Made by a program: the position numbers and the translations under genes. From Aquila chrysaetos chrysaetos (taxonomy: Eukaryota; Chordata; Aves; Accipitriformes; Accipitridae): a stretch of 64,000 bases of DNA. Every line of letters begins with the position of its first letter. The stretch's first letter is position 1. A model generated the notes under the pieces. It searched no databases. It was not told the origin of the DNA and was given only the letters and a program-made list of their open reading frames with translations. Below are positions 12,801-23,800 of the stretch, piece by piece. The stretch is taken from contig NC_044024.1 in assembly GCF_900496995.4 (NCBI RefSeq), forward strand, positions 12,154,698 to 12,218,697, read 5' to 3'.

Positions 12801-15800
12801 CTTCAAACAAGAAAGAGGCAGTCAGCCCAAGAAATTGCAGTTTTTAAAAAAGGTTAACGTACCTCTCTGTTTCTGTGGGGTCCTTAGCAAGGAGAAGAAT
12901 TCCTGTTACTACTGTGTACTTAAAAGTGGTATGGTTAAAAGCCTGTGTCCTGGTTTCAGCTGGGTTAGAGTTAATTGTCTTCCTAGTTTCTGGTATAGTG
13001 CTGTGGTTTTGAGCTAGGTATGAGAAGAATGTTGATAATACTGATGTTTTCAGTTGTTGCTAAGTAATGTTTATTCTAAAGACAAGGATTTTTCAGCTTC
13101 TCATGCCCAGCCAGCAAGAAGGCTGGAGGGGCACAAGAAGCTGGGAGGGGACACAGCCAGGACAGCTGACCCATACTGGCCAGAGGGGTATTCCATACCA
13201 TGTGACATCATGTCAAGTATATAAACGGGGGGAGTGGGGCTGGGGCGGGATCGCCACTCAGGGACTAACTGGGTGTTGATTGGCGGGTGGTGAGCAATTG
13301 CATTGTGCATCACTTGTATATTCTAATCCTTTTATTATTACTGTTGTCATTTTATTAGTGTTATCATTATCATGATTAGTTTCTTCTTTTCTGTTCTATT
13401 AAACTGTTCTTATCTCAACCCACGAGTTTTACTTCTTTTCCTGATTTTCTTCCCCATCCTGCTGGGTAGCCGGAGGGGAAGTGAGTGAGTGGCTGTGTGG
13501 TGCTTAGTTGCTGGCTGGGGTTAAACCATGACAGTCCATTTTGGCGCCCAACCTGGGGCCCGAAGGGTTGAGATAATGACAAACCTGACCAGAGCTTGTT
13601 AAAACAAATTTGTTATGAGCATTCATTATATTGGTCTAATAGTCACTGGTCACTATGTTGATTTATGTGTTCTTGGAGTTGTTGCTCTTGTTTTTAAAGT
13701 TCTGTTACGTATTGCCACACTTGCTGTATGTAGTCCCGGTGCTGCTGCTTATCATCCATTGAAGATGGATTAAGGTTTTTGCTTTGATGTATTGTGTAAC
13801 ACTGGTTTATGGTATGATAAAGTTATCGGTTGTGGGATTAATCCGGTATTTGGACTCAGCATTGTCACCCCTATACTTCGGGAGCCATCTGTGGGAAACT
13901 ATTATTAATTACACCATTTACCTTTCCTCCTTGGAGAGCCAATCTATGGGTGGGGTACCTTTCTTCCCTTTTCCCTTCTTCAGTCCAGTTAAAATGGCGT
14001 TTGAGAATTTTGAAAAATTTAAATACCCTTGGGATGTTGAGACCAGCACAGTCCTAGCCCTACTGTTAGGAATTAGCATGCTCCTGAATGTGGTTCAGCT
14101 GTTGTTTAAGGTTAAAGAACTATTTAAGAAGATCACCCAGAGATCTGCCCTGAGGCTGGATAATTGAGTGGCAGGGTGTGTGGGGTAGTATGGGCAAGTA
14201 CCTAGAACAGTGGACACCTCCAATGTTTTGGAAATTCACTTCTGAATAAGTGCAGAATCTGGAAGAACAAGTGAAGTATTTGGAAAAGGTATGCTGTCAC
14301 CCTGGCAACTCCAGAGAGATACAAATTGCTGCAATGTGCTGGGGCCTGGCCTATGCCTATAGAGCCCTGTTCAACACCACTCAGTACCCTCAAGGGGAAG
14401 AGAAGGTCTCTGGATCTAACAACAAGACGACAGGCACTGTGGCTACCCAAACCTCGGCAAGCGGTACTGCAACTGAACCAGCAGACCAACCCGCACCAGT
14501 ATCAGTTGCCCCATACAGAAGAAGAAATAGAGAAAAAAATCAGTTGGCTTAGCAAAGGATGAAGATGAGCCAGGGTCATCACGGGAACAGGAGGAAGAGG
14601 CAGAACCAGAGGTAATCACCTGATCCCTATCCTTGAGTGAGCTGTGGGATATGTGAAAAGATTTCAGCTGCTGTATAGGTGAGCGTATTATCACCTGACT
14701 TCTCTGATGCTGGGACAATGGGGCTAACAGCTTGGAATTGGAAGGTAGGGAAGCCAAGCAGCTGGGGTCGCTTGCCAGGGAAGGTGGCATTGACCAGGCA
14801 GTTGAAAAGGGACACAAGCGATCAGCCTCTGGAGGCGACTCCTTTCAAGTGTGAAGGAAAGGTGCCCCTTTAAGGAAGATGTTATATGTCAGTCAAGCAA
14901 GTGGACCACCATGGAAAGAGGTATCCAATATCTGAGGGAATTAGCTGTGCTAGAGACGATTCATTATGGCCTGGACAACCCACAATTACCCAAAGATCCA
15001 GACGAAGTCCCATGCACACGACCCATGTGGCGGAAGTTTGTATGGAGTGCACCATTACCCTATGCCAACTCACTGGCGATAATGACCTGGAAAGATGAAG
15101 TGGCTCGCCACCTCTGGCAATACGAAGAAAATCTCTCCTCCTCCCTACAAGCTTGCATTTCGGCTGTGGAGTAGCTGTCCCAGGATGTCCAGCAAATCAA
15201 AGAGGATATGTCCTACTTCCCACTTGCAAGGACTAATGTCTCAGCTATTAGGAGTGAGTGTTCCTCTGCCTGAGAGACAGAATATAGAAGGTACACACCA
15301 CGAGGTATCCTGTGGTTTTACTTATGTGATCATGGAGAGGACATGAGGAAATGGGATGGAAACCCGCCTCATTCCTAAATGCACAGGTATGTGAGTTGTG
15401 AGGAAAAACCACCACAAAAGGGGATTCTACCAGGAAAAATGCTGTTCCAGTTTCCAAACAGAGTAGAAGGGCTGATCTTATTTCTGATCCTCTTGAAGGG
15501 ACTTCTGAGCCAATTTTATGAGAAGTGAGTACTGGATACTCTGACCAGAATTAGAGGGGCCCTGCCTCCAGACAGGTAGAGGAAAGGGATAACTGGGTCT
15601 ATTGAACTGTGTAGATTTGATGGCCTGGCACGTTAGACCCACAGGAGTACAAGGCTCTAGCAGACACCAGCGCACAGTGTAGTCTAATGCCATCAAGTTA
15701 TAAAGGGGCGGAACCCATCTGTATTTCTGGTGTCTCAGGGGAATCCCAAGAGTTAACTGTATTGGAAGCTGAAGTAAGCCTAACTGGGAATGAATGGCAG

Positions 15801-18800
15801 AAACACCCTGTTGTGACTGGTCCAGAGGTTCCATGCATCCTTGGCATAGACTGTCTCAGGAGAGGGTATTTTAAGGACCCAAAGGGGTGTCAATGGGCTT
15901 TTGGTATAGCTGCCTTGGAGACGGAGGGAATTGAACAGCTGTCTACCCTGCCTGGTCTCTCTCAAGACCCTTTGATTGTGGCATTGCTGAGGGTTGAAGA
16001 GCAATGAGTGCCAATTGCTACCACAACAGTGCACTGGCAGCAATATCGCACCAACCGAGAATCTCTGATTCCCATCTATAAGTTGATTTGTCAACTGGAA
16101 ACCAAGGAGTGATCAGCAAAACTCGCTCACCCTTTAATAGTACCATATGGCCAGTGTGAAAGTCTAATGGGGAGTGGAGACTAACAGACTATCACGGCCT
16201 GAATGAAGTTACGCCACCGCTGAGTGCTGCTGTTCTGGATATGCTAGAACTTCAGTATGAACTAGAGTCAAAGGCAGCCAAGTGGTATGCCACAATTGAC
16301 ATTGCTAATGCGTTTTTCTCAATCCCTCTGGCAGCAGAGTGCCATCCGCAATTTGCTTTTACTTGGAGGGCGTCCAGTACACCTGGAATCGATTGCCCCA
16401 GGGGTGGAAAGACAGCCCCACCATTTGCCATGGACTTATCCAGACTGCACTGGAAAAAGGTGAAGCTCTGGAACACCTGCAATACATTGATGACATCATC
16501 GTATGGGGTAACACAGCAGAAGAAGTCTTTGAGAAGGGGAAGAAAATAATCCAAATCCTTCTGAAAGCTGGTTTTGCCGTAAAAGAAAGTAAGGTCAAGG
16601 GGACCTGCACAGGAGATCCAGGTTTTAGGAATAAAATGGCAAGATGGACATCATTGGATCCCAATGGATGTGATCAACAAAATAGCAGCTATGTCTCCAC
16701 TGACTAATAAAAAGGAAACACAGGCCGCCTTAGGTGTCGTGGGTTTTTGGAAAACGCATATTCCAAATTACAGTCTGATTGTAAGCCCTCTCTATCAAGT
16801 GACCCAGAAGAAGAACGATTTTAAATGGGGCCCTGAGTAACAACAAGCCTTTGAACAAATTAAGCAGGAGATTGTTCATGCAGTAGCCCTTGGGCCAGTC
16901 CGGGCAGGACAAGATGTTAAAAATGTGCTCTATACTGCAGCCAGAGAGAATGGCCCTATGTGGAGCCTCTGGCAGAAAGTACCTGGGAAAACCTGAGGCC
17001 GACCTCTGGGGTTTTGGAGTTGGGGATATGGAGTATCTGAGGCTCGCTATCCTCCAACTGAAAAAGAGATATTGGCAGCATATGAAGGAGTTCTAGCTGC
17101 CTCAGAAGTGGTTGGTACTGAAGCACAGCTCCTCTTGGCACCCCTAATAACAGATGATCTGTGTTGTGGCTGCAAGTGCTCCACAGGTCTACTGTGCGAT
17201 TGCACTGTCTTCTGTGTATTTACAATTAAAAGCTTGTTATGGCTGTGTGATATGGTGAAAAAAATATGTATATACTTCTAACAGCTTGTGTGGTTCACCT
17301 GTAATTTGCATCATTTGATTACCGTTAACCTTGTTAGAGAAGCGCAGTTCAGTGCAGGCATCCCGTGTCAGTCGCTCTGCAGTTCAGACCCTAGGTTTAC
17401 CAAAGCAGAGAGTTGGGCATCGAATCTCATAAAAATAAATAATTTGATAGAGTGGTACAGCAGCAGGATCAGCTCAAGCTGGGTACCTCCGGGAAGGGAC
17501 CCTGAACAAAGAAATCCCTGGGCCGTTATACCCTTACAGACTATGCATTTGCCCTTCGTGCGACCTCCACACCCCTTTCACGCGCCCTTTGGTCCAGTAG
17601 TGATTCTGGCCTGAGATCTTCTGACTCCTTGGATTCCTTCACTGTTGGCAGGCAGGCTGTTACCTTGTCTAGTGGCAGCTGCTGTTGACAGTTTTCCCTC
17701 CTCATTGTCTGGTTCGTGCTGCCTCTGAAGGCCTTGTCTTGCTTGAATAGATACAAATTCAGTACAAGTTCAGCAAATCTGCGTGAAAGTTTGCAGCTTG
17801 CAGGCTAAGCCTTCGGCAAATCTAGCTACTCAAGCCAAGAAGGTGAACAGCATATGAAATCCCACAACATTACAAGTCTAAGTGATTCATTCTCTTTAAA
17901 ACTTACTTATTTCAGCTGAACAACTAATATTCTTAACAACCTACTGTGCCACAATTAAATAGACTTGCTGAACAAGGATGTGGGGTGGTGCTGCTTCCAC
18001 AAGTGAAAGGAGTGTTTGGACAAAGCCTTGTTCTGACCTTCTGTGTCTTCCTGAGAGAACCAGAAGGTCTTCTGTTTCGTAGTGACAACTGAATTGTGAG
18101 TTGGGCGAGAGAGATCTGTGAGACAGTGAAGCAGACTGCCATTTTATGCCATAATTATTTTTGCATGGTGAATTTTTGAAAAGTGACAAACTGAAGTGTG
18201 TTGTTGCTTAGTGTGTTACTGGAGGATTCTGGGTTTGGCGTGCTGTACGAGATAAAACCTGACCTGGACTATCTATCTCCAAGCCACAGGCTGACATAAT
18301 GTCATAGACCTGTTGAATAGCTTCTGATAAGCTTTCATGGAATGAAATTAGAAACTGCTTTAGCTTGTGCCAAGAGTTTTTGTGTATTGTGATGCCTGCT
18401 GCATTCAAAGTTGGTGATCAATCAGTGGCTTACGTATTTCCAAATCAGTGATCTGCAAATAACAGATGATCTGTGTTGTGGTTGCAAGTGCTCTGCAGCT
18501 CTTCTGTGCGATTGCACTGTCTTTTGTGTATTTACAGTTTGTGTATAAAAGCTTGTTATGGCTGTGTGATAATGCTGCAAGAAAATATGTATATACTTCT
18601 AACTGATTGTGTGGTTCACCTGTAATGCGGGTAATTCAAAGTGAGTTTAGCGGGGGGTGGGTAGGGGAAAGTGGTTTATAGAGCCATGGCTTTCCCTCAA
18701 GCTGCAGACCAGTGGTTCCTGTTCAGGGAGGGTTTGCTCTGCTCTCTGATGCAGTGCCCTGAAACTACAACAAACTGGCATGGCAAACAGTGTCACCAAT

Positions 18801-19135
18801 ACGTCCCAGGATTCTTCTGATTCTGCCTGCCAGTCCCTGAATGCCTCAGAATACTTTTTAGACAATGTTCTTTCTTTGCCTTGGAGTGTTAGCAGTGCTT
18901 TGTGTTGGGTTTTCATCCTTCTTTGTGCGCTGTCAAATCTGAGTGACTGTCAAAGGTAAAATGTTTTTCTTTCTCCTTCTGCAGGCTGAACTGTGCAGGT
19001 TGTGTTTTAGGGTGATTGTAAGGTTAACCCCTTGTTTCTCCCACAGCCGTGTTGCAGAGAAAGGTAGAAGAGGTGACAAAGGTTTGCGAGAGCCGCCGCA
19101 AGGAGCAAGAGCGCAGTTTTTCGGATCACGTTTGA
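3828..19135 (+). CDS. NUP62CL: Nucleoporin p62 (NUP62/NUP62CL), tandem copy 1, 12 exons
   Basis: Central-channel FG nucleoporin that pairs with NUP54 and NUP58 in the nuclear pore. CDS exons: 3828-4108, 4963-5354, 6067-6177, 6640-6768, 8187-8282, 9179-9290, 9442-9586, 10003-10052, 10176-10310, 11004-11115, 11585-11651, 19047-19135. All junctions are GT/AG and keep frame, giving 572 codons before the stop; human NUP62 is about 522. Residues 1 to about 373 are Thr/Ala/Ser-rich with repeated FSFG, FGS and FGT motifs. From about 379 (MTYAQLESLINKW) comes the conserved coiled coil that binds the partner nucleoporins. The final exon has five T's after CGCAG where copy 2 has four, so the usual SFRITFD ending becomes SFSDHV and stops. 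The position next to RBM41 identifies the NUP62CL locus. Intron 11 (7.4 kb) holds an ERV. This is the better candidate for the expressed copy. Confidence 0.9.
12946..13533 (+). repeat. 5' LTR of the intron-11 ERV
   Basis: Starts TGTCCTGGTTTCAGC and ends TTAAACCATGACA, so it has TG...CA termini and is 588 bp long. It contains a TATA-like tatataaa near 13219 and a poly(A)-type ATTAAA near 13399. The same LTR family recurs at 52368 and 63067 in this window. The first two bases could instead be the TG two bases upstream. Confidence 0.85.
13542..13559 (+). other. Primer-binding-site-like sequence
   Basis: TGGCGCCCAACCTGGGGC lies 8 bases after the LTR end and starts with TGG, as expected for pairing with a tRNA 3' CCA. 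The ERV at 61.1 kb has a variant, tggtgcccaatgtggggc, at the same place. I cannot say which tRNA it matches. Confidence 0.6.
13994..14167 (+). CDS. Small hydrophobic frame before the ERV gag region
   Basis: An open frame runs from 13784 to 14167; the likely start is the Met at 13994, giving about 57 residues. It has an acidic and aromatic N-terminus, one hydrophobic segment (LALLLGISMLLNVVQLLF), then a Lys-rich tail. It sits between the LTR leader and the gag-like frames of the ERV. I do not recognise a function; it may be an N-terminal piece of gag or an accessory frame. Confidence 0.4.
   Translation: MAFENFEKFKYPWDVETSTVLALLLGISMLLNVVQLLFKVKELFKKITQRSALRLDN
14254..15174 (+). pseudogene. 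Broken ERVL-type gag
   Basis: Separate frames at 14254-14552 and 14851-15174 share the composition expected of a gag polyprotein, with Trp-, Pro- and Leu-containing helical stretches such as MWRKFVWSAPLPYANSLAIM. They are separated by stops and shifts. No zinc knuckle was found, which agrees with ERVL-type gag. Product assignment rests mainly on position between the LTR and pol. Confidence 0.55.
15640..17146 (+). pseudogene. Broken ERVL-type pol (protease, RT, RNase H start)
   Basis: The part around 15687-16007 reads like a retroviral protease C-terminal region (CILGIDCLRRGYF). Reverse transcriptase follows at about 16220-16710. The palm motif (DIANAFFSIPL) and the following block lie in different frames because of a shift near 16370, and the catalytic YIDD is at 16483-16494. 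After a stop the thumb and connection region continues to about 17146, again with stops. No integrase or 3' LTR remains. The gene is dead; I describe it only as it stands. Confidence 0.8.
17148..17310 (+). repeat. Duplicated intron segment at the ERV breakpoint
   Basis: This stretch (aacagatgatctgtgttgtgg onward to gtggttcacctgtaat) is a diverged copy of 18463-18630 in the same intron. Copy 2 has the segment only once, at 31207-31375. It sits exactly where the ERV is truncated, so a rearrangement placed a second copy of intron DNA against the broken provirus. Confidence 0.85.
17311..17934. other. Copy-1-only intron sequence of unknown origin
   Basis: Absent from copy 2. It follows the duplicated intron segment and ends where homology resumes at 17935 (caacct...gccacaattaaatag). 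No protein motif is visible. Its composition, with an aaaataaataat stretch and CA-rich blocks, could be an LTR of another family, possibly in reverse orientation, but I cannot show termini. Confidence 0.4.
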
Positions 19136-19241
19136 TTGAATGACTCAAAGTTTAAAGGATTAACCTAAAATCTCCACAGAAAACAGAGGTTGTTGGGGAC
19201 ATAGGTCTCAAATTGTGACCTGGGTTTGTTTCTTTTCTTGC

Positions 19242-19247
19242 AATAAA
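19242..19247 (+). terminator. Poly(A) signal AATAAA, NUP62CL copy 1
   Basis: Canonical AATAAA about 107 bases after the stop codon of copy 1, followed by T- and GT-rich sequence. The same signal is conserved in copy 2. Confidence 0.75.
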
Positions 19248-20171
19248 ATTTGTTGCTTGTTCCAAAGCAGTCTTTGCAGTGTCTGACCGGAATTCACCCG
19301 CTGCAGTCTGAGAGACCGCATGAAGTTTGTGCTGAAAGTATGTGCTGTGTGTGTCTCTGTTCTTCATAACTGCATGCAGGCTGGCGAGATACACAAATGC
19401 TGCCCTTGAGGGATTTAAGCAGTATGTGACTCCGTGGCTGAGCTCTCCAGTACTTGAATGTAACTGGACTGTGTTCAGTTGGGACTTCATAAGCTTGTAC
19501 TCGGGTCCTTACAGAGGTGGTTTAATGAAGAGCTGTCCTCAGAAGGAGCTGCAGCAGCCAGAGAGACTCAAATTCCTCCTGTCGCTAGCTGGAGTTTGTG
19601 TTTAAATTGGGTATGCTTCCACTTCTGAAAGTGGGCCTTGTTTTCTGTACTTTTGGCAAGAAACTGCTTTTGTGCTGGTGCCTGTAAGGAGAATTTCTAC
19701 GCAATTAAAAATTGGTAGATGTGCCAGTAGAAAAATGGTACTTGTGTGGTGATTTGGTGTAGCGCAGCTTGTGCAGTCACAAGGGTGCAGGAAAGAACGT
19801 GGTCAGCAAGTCTGCTGTGAGGACTTTTTAAGAGGCGGAGTCCCATCGCGGCTTTTTGATCAAGTGTGATTACAATGCACCTTCCAATGCATCTTCACTA
19901 ATAGAGGGAAGTGAATGACCACATATGCCGCAGAACTGCCCTCATACTCAATTCTCCTCTGCAGTTTATGCTTCCGTTCTGCGAAATGCTGAAGGGGCGC
20001 AAATAATGCGTAATGGGCTTTCCTTCATGTTTCCCTTTCTCTGCCTGCACCCCATCTGCCTTGTGTTCTCTATCGTCCCCTGGAAGCGAGGGCAGGGCTG
20101 GCTTACTGGAGTCATTTACTGACTTTAAGGTGAGTTGAAACTTGTCAGTTGCTCGCTAACTTGGCTTAGGG

Positions 20172-20886
20172 CAGAAGTGTTCGCAGAGGTTCTCTGCCCC
20201 GGCCCTGCTCCAGGCAGGCTTAGGGCAGCCCCAGCTCCAGGCCCCAGCCGAGAGCGAACGGAAACGCGGTGTCGGGGAAACCCGCCCTCACCACGGCGCC
20301 GCTTTGAGGCCGCACAGCGGCTCCCGACCCCGCGGCACGGGCGCCGGGGCACCCCACCCGCACCCCAGGCCCGGCGCGGCTCGGCCCAGCCCGGCCCGCC
20401 CCGGGGCGGCCGCGTCTCCAGCGGCAGCGAGCAGCCGCTCTGGCTCCCCCGGACGCCCCGGCGCCGCCGCCGGCCGCGTCCCCCGTCACTACGGCAACGG
20501 GCAGCCCGAAAGCCCCCCGCTCCGCCCGCCTCCTGTAGCCCCGCGAGCCAATCCGGCCGGCCCGCCCACGAGCGGCGGCGGGACTAGCCAATAGCTGCTG
20601 AGGGCGGGAAGGCCCGGCCGGTGGTTGGGAGGCGGCGGAGAGGGGCGGGTGCGGAGCGGCGGTAACGTGCGTCATCGCTGCGCGCGCGCGCGCGGCGCCT
20701 GGCGGCTGGGGGCGTGCACGGCCGCCGGTGGCGGTGCGCCGAGCGGGTCGGCGGGTCTGCTGTCCGGCGGAGGCGGGGGGCTGCGGGAGCCGGGCCGCCG
20801 CCGGGTCTGGGTCTGGGTCTGGGTCTGGGTCTCGGTCTCGGTCTCCTGACGGTGTCCGTCCCTCTTCCTGCAAGGCCGCCGCCGCC
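20172..20886 (+). promoter_or_regulatory. CpG-island promoter and 5' UTR, NUP62CL copy 2
   Basis: Essentially identical to 3113-3827, including the CCAAT and Sp1 boxes, the (GC)n run and the GGTCTG hexamer array. Copy 2 therefore has the same apparent promoter as copy 1 and could be transcribed. It is preceded directly by the downstream end of unit 1 instead of the original upstream flank. Confidence 0.75.
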
Positions 20887-23800
20887 ATGAACCAGTTCAG
20901 CTTCGGGTCGGGCGCGGCGGGAGGCGGCTTCACCCTGGGCACGCCGAAGACGGCCGCCACCACGGCCACGGCCGGCTTCTCCTTCTCCACGCCCGCCGCC
21001 TCGGGGGGCTTCAGCTTCGGGAGCGCGGCCCAGGCGCCTGCCGGCAGCCAGCCCGCCGGCTCTTCTCGTTCAGCAGGCCGGGCGCTGCCGCGCAGCCGGC
21101 CAGCTTCAGCTTCGGGACGCCGGCCACGGCCACCGCGACGCCGGCAGCAAACGTGTTCCCGCTGGGGTGAGAGGCCCGGGGGTCGGCCGGAGCCGGGGTG
21201 GGCGCGTTGGCTTTGCTGAGCGGCCCCGGCCACGGGGGAGCGCGAGTGGGTGATGCCCTCCTCGTTGCTTTGGAGGTGCTTTGCAAGCAATTCTCAAGGG
21301 AGCGAACCTGTTGCTCCTGTGCCTTAGAGCTCCCGCTGTGCTGTAGCACATCGGGAAAAGCGTTCGGCGAGACCTGGTCCTTGTCGATGCTGACTTTTTC
21401 AGACAGGTGTTAAGACGGGCAAGGTGTTCCACGCTGCGCTCTGTAACTGGGGTATTGATGCTTGCGTGAAGCAACGATAAAACTTTGCGTCCGAGCGTGA
21501 AATGTCGTGTCCTTTCTGATCCGAATCCGGAGCGCTCGGCCTGTTTCTTCAGCCAAGCGGGACCGTTTTGTCCTTAGGAAAGGCTGTAAGCTTTGAGGTG
21601 ATTTGTCAGAACTGCTGTTGTGTAAGAGGCTTGCCAGATGGGAGCAGTGGGAAGGGAGCTCAAGTGGGGACTAGCAGTAAAAGTTGAAAAAAATAGTCTT
21701 GCGTAGGGGAGGTGAAAAGGGTGCTTGGGAGCTGAGAGCATAAGCAACTCCGCTTACACTGCCAGAATGTCTTCTGGTGCCTGGATGGGTGGAGGGTAGT
21801 TAAGGGGGAGTCAGTATGAAGAGACTTAACAGAGGATCGCAGATGCCAGGAGCTGCGATGCAGTCTTCGTCAACATTGAAACGTAAGCCTGGTGAAGCGC
21901 ATGCCGTTTTGCAAGGTGGTTTCTGCTGTCAGCAAGTGGTCTGTAAGAAACTTGACTGGATGTATGTGTCAAAGAGATTGGCTTCTCTTCTTTTCTTTTT
22001 ACTTTTCTTTCCTTCTCTAGGGCAAATGCACCAAAGTTAAACTTTGGAGGCAGTACTGCAACTCAAGCTACTGGAATCACAGGGGGCTTTGGCTTTGGTA
22101 GCTCTGTACCAACCAGCGTGCCCTCAAGTCAAGCAGCAGCCCCTTCTGGCTTTGTGTTTGGATCTGCTGGCACCACCGCCACCACCGCCGGCACCACCGC
22201 TCAGTCTGGGACGACCGGAGGGTTTACTTTTTCCAGTGGTACCACAACTCAGGCCGGGACAGCCAGCTTCAACATCGGCACTGCAGCTCCACAGGCAGCG
22301 CCCACAGGGTTGACCTTTGGAACAGCACCTGCAGCTGCTGCCACCACTGCTGCCACCTTAGGAGCTGCAACCCAGTCAACAACCCCCTTCAGCCTTGGGG
22401 GGCAGTCCTCAGGTGAGTGCCTGGGCTTGAAATGGCAGCTGTAGTCAGGAAGCCTGTCTGCACAGAGAGCAGCTGGGGATGGTGTGGAGGTTCTGCAGCC
22501 TCCTGTTTCTGGTGGTGTGAAATGAAGCGAGTGGCTGGAATCAGTGGTTTTTTCTGATATGCCCGTCCAGGGTCTTCAGTGACGAGTAACAATTGCTATT
22601 TAGCCTTTGGGTTTGGAGAGTGAGGCTGAAATAATTTTGCCAGTGTGTGTGGAAGTGCCAGCTGCATTTGAAGCGCTTTTAAAATGTTTTTGGTGGGTTT
22701 GCTGGTGCAGAGGGAAAGGGCTGGGAGCGGTGGGGAGGGTGAGCCGCAGGATGTGCCTGTCCCGCTGTTCACCTCCCTGACGGCAGGAACCTGCGCCGTC
22801 CCGCAGAGTCTGGCAAAAGCTCAGTTTGCAGCTTTTGATTTACTTGTTGGTGACAGTGCAGTCCTCGGAGGGAAGGTCACGAGCTCTGGGGTGAGGGTGA
22901 TGTTCATCTGTGTTAGAATTGTTCTTGCAAGTCTTTTTAGGTAACGAGCTTTGTTAGCTCTAGTTCATTTCCTGGCTAACGCGGAGTACTTGTTACATTG
23001 AATGTTAATGTTTTTCTGATACTCTTACTGCTTCTAACTTGACTGTCGCTGTGATCAGCAGAAACTACAGCGTCTCTGTAGTAAAAGGTCCGTCTTTTCC
23101 TTTTACTTATGCTACTTGTTCCAGGTCTAAACTTTGGGTCACTGCCGTCAACAGCAGCCACTAGTGCGCCCACAGCAACGCTGACCGCTAGTACCAGCCA
23201 GGGACCCACTCTGTCCTTTGGAACCAAACTTGGAGGTAGGAAGTGATTCTGGGAAATAATTACTCAAGACTTTATGAATCTGCTGCCCTTCTGGGAACGG
23301 TTTTCTAACCCGGAGTCTGGAAATGGGCTACAAGCGCTTGTTACTGTGAATTTGCAACGGCCTCAGTAATCTGTGACAGGTCACAGAGCCGTTGAACTTG
23401 GTATCCTGTATTTTTTGTTGCGTCCCACGTGCCAAGTTCTGTTCTGTAGTTGCTGCTGGAGCGTAGTGGAAGGGAGCCGCAGGTTTAAAGGGTACATTGG
23501 AAATTGGAAATGCGATAGAGCTGAGGGTGAATAAGAGGAGAACTATTTTAAAATTCTTACATAGGCCCAATACACATCCATAAAAAACCTGGTGTAGATG
23601 GGCAAATTTGTGTCCCATTCTCAGCACGATTCTTCTGAAGTGGGCGAGAGCTTGATGCGGTCTGGTTGTACAAGGTGGACGCTTTTTCTGTTTGTAGTAC
23701 CATCCACAGCTGCTACAACTGCCTCTACCACCACAACCTCCATTCTTGGTTCAACGGGGCCTACGTTGTTTGCGTCTATAGCGAGTTCTTCAGCACCGAC

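Larger units (their letters stand above)
12946..17146 (+). mobile_element. ERVL-like endogenous retrovirus, 3' LTR missing, in intron 11 of copy 1
   Basis: Sense-oriented provirus: 5' LTR 12946-13533, primer-binding-like site just after it, a small membrane-type frame, broken gag-like frames, then broken pol. Copy 2 has no ERV at this place, so the insertion came after duplication or was lost or absent on that copy. The element stops at about 17146, within the RNase H region, without polypurine tract or 3' LTR, and is joined directly to a duplicated piece of intron. Many stops and frameshifts mean it cannot make full proteins. Confidence 0.85.
3113..20171 (+). repeat. Tandem duplication unit 1 (NUP62CL copy 1)
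   Basis: From the bases cagaagtgttcgc at 3113 the sequence is repeated almost base for base from 20172, an offset of 17059. The unit begins about 0.7 kb before the nucleoporin start codon and ends about 1 kb after its stop, so it holds promoter, 12 exons and poly(A) signal. It is longer than unit 2 because its last intron holds an ERV and further sequence (about 12.93-17.93 kb). The sequence before 3113 does not match the sequence before 20172, so this is the left edge of the duplication. At the right edge, homology with unit 2 fades near 20150-20171. Confidence 0.95.
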
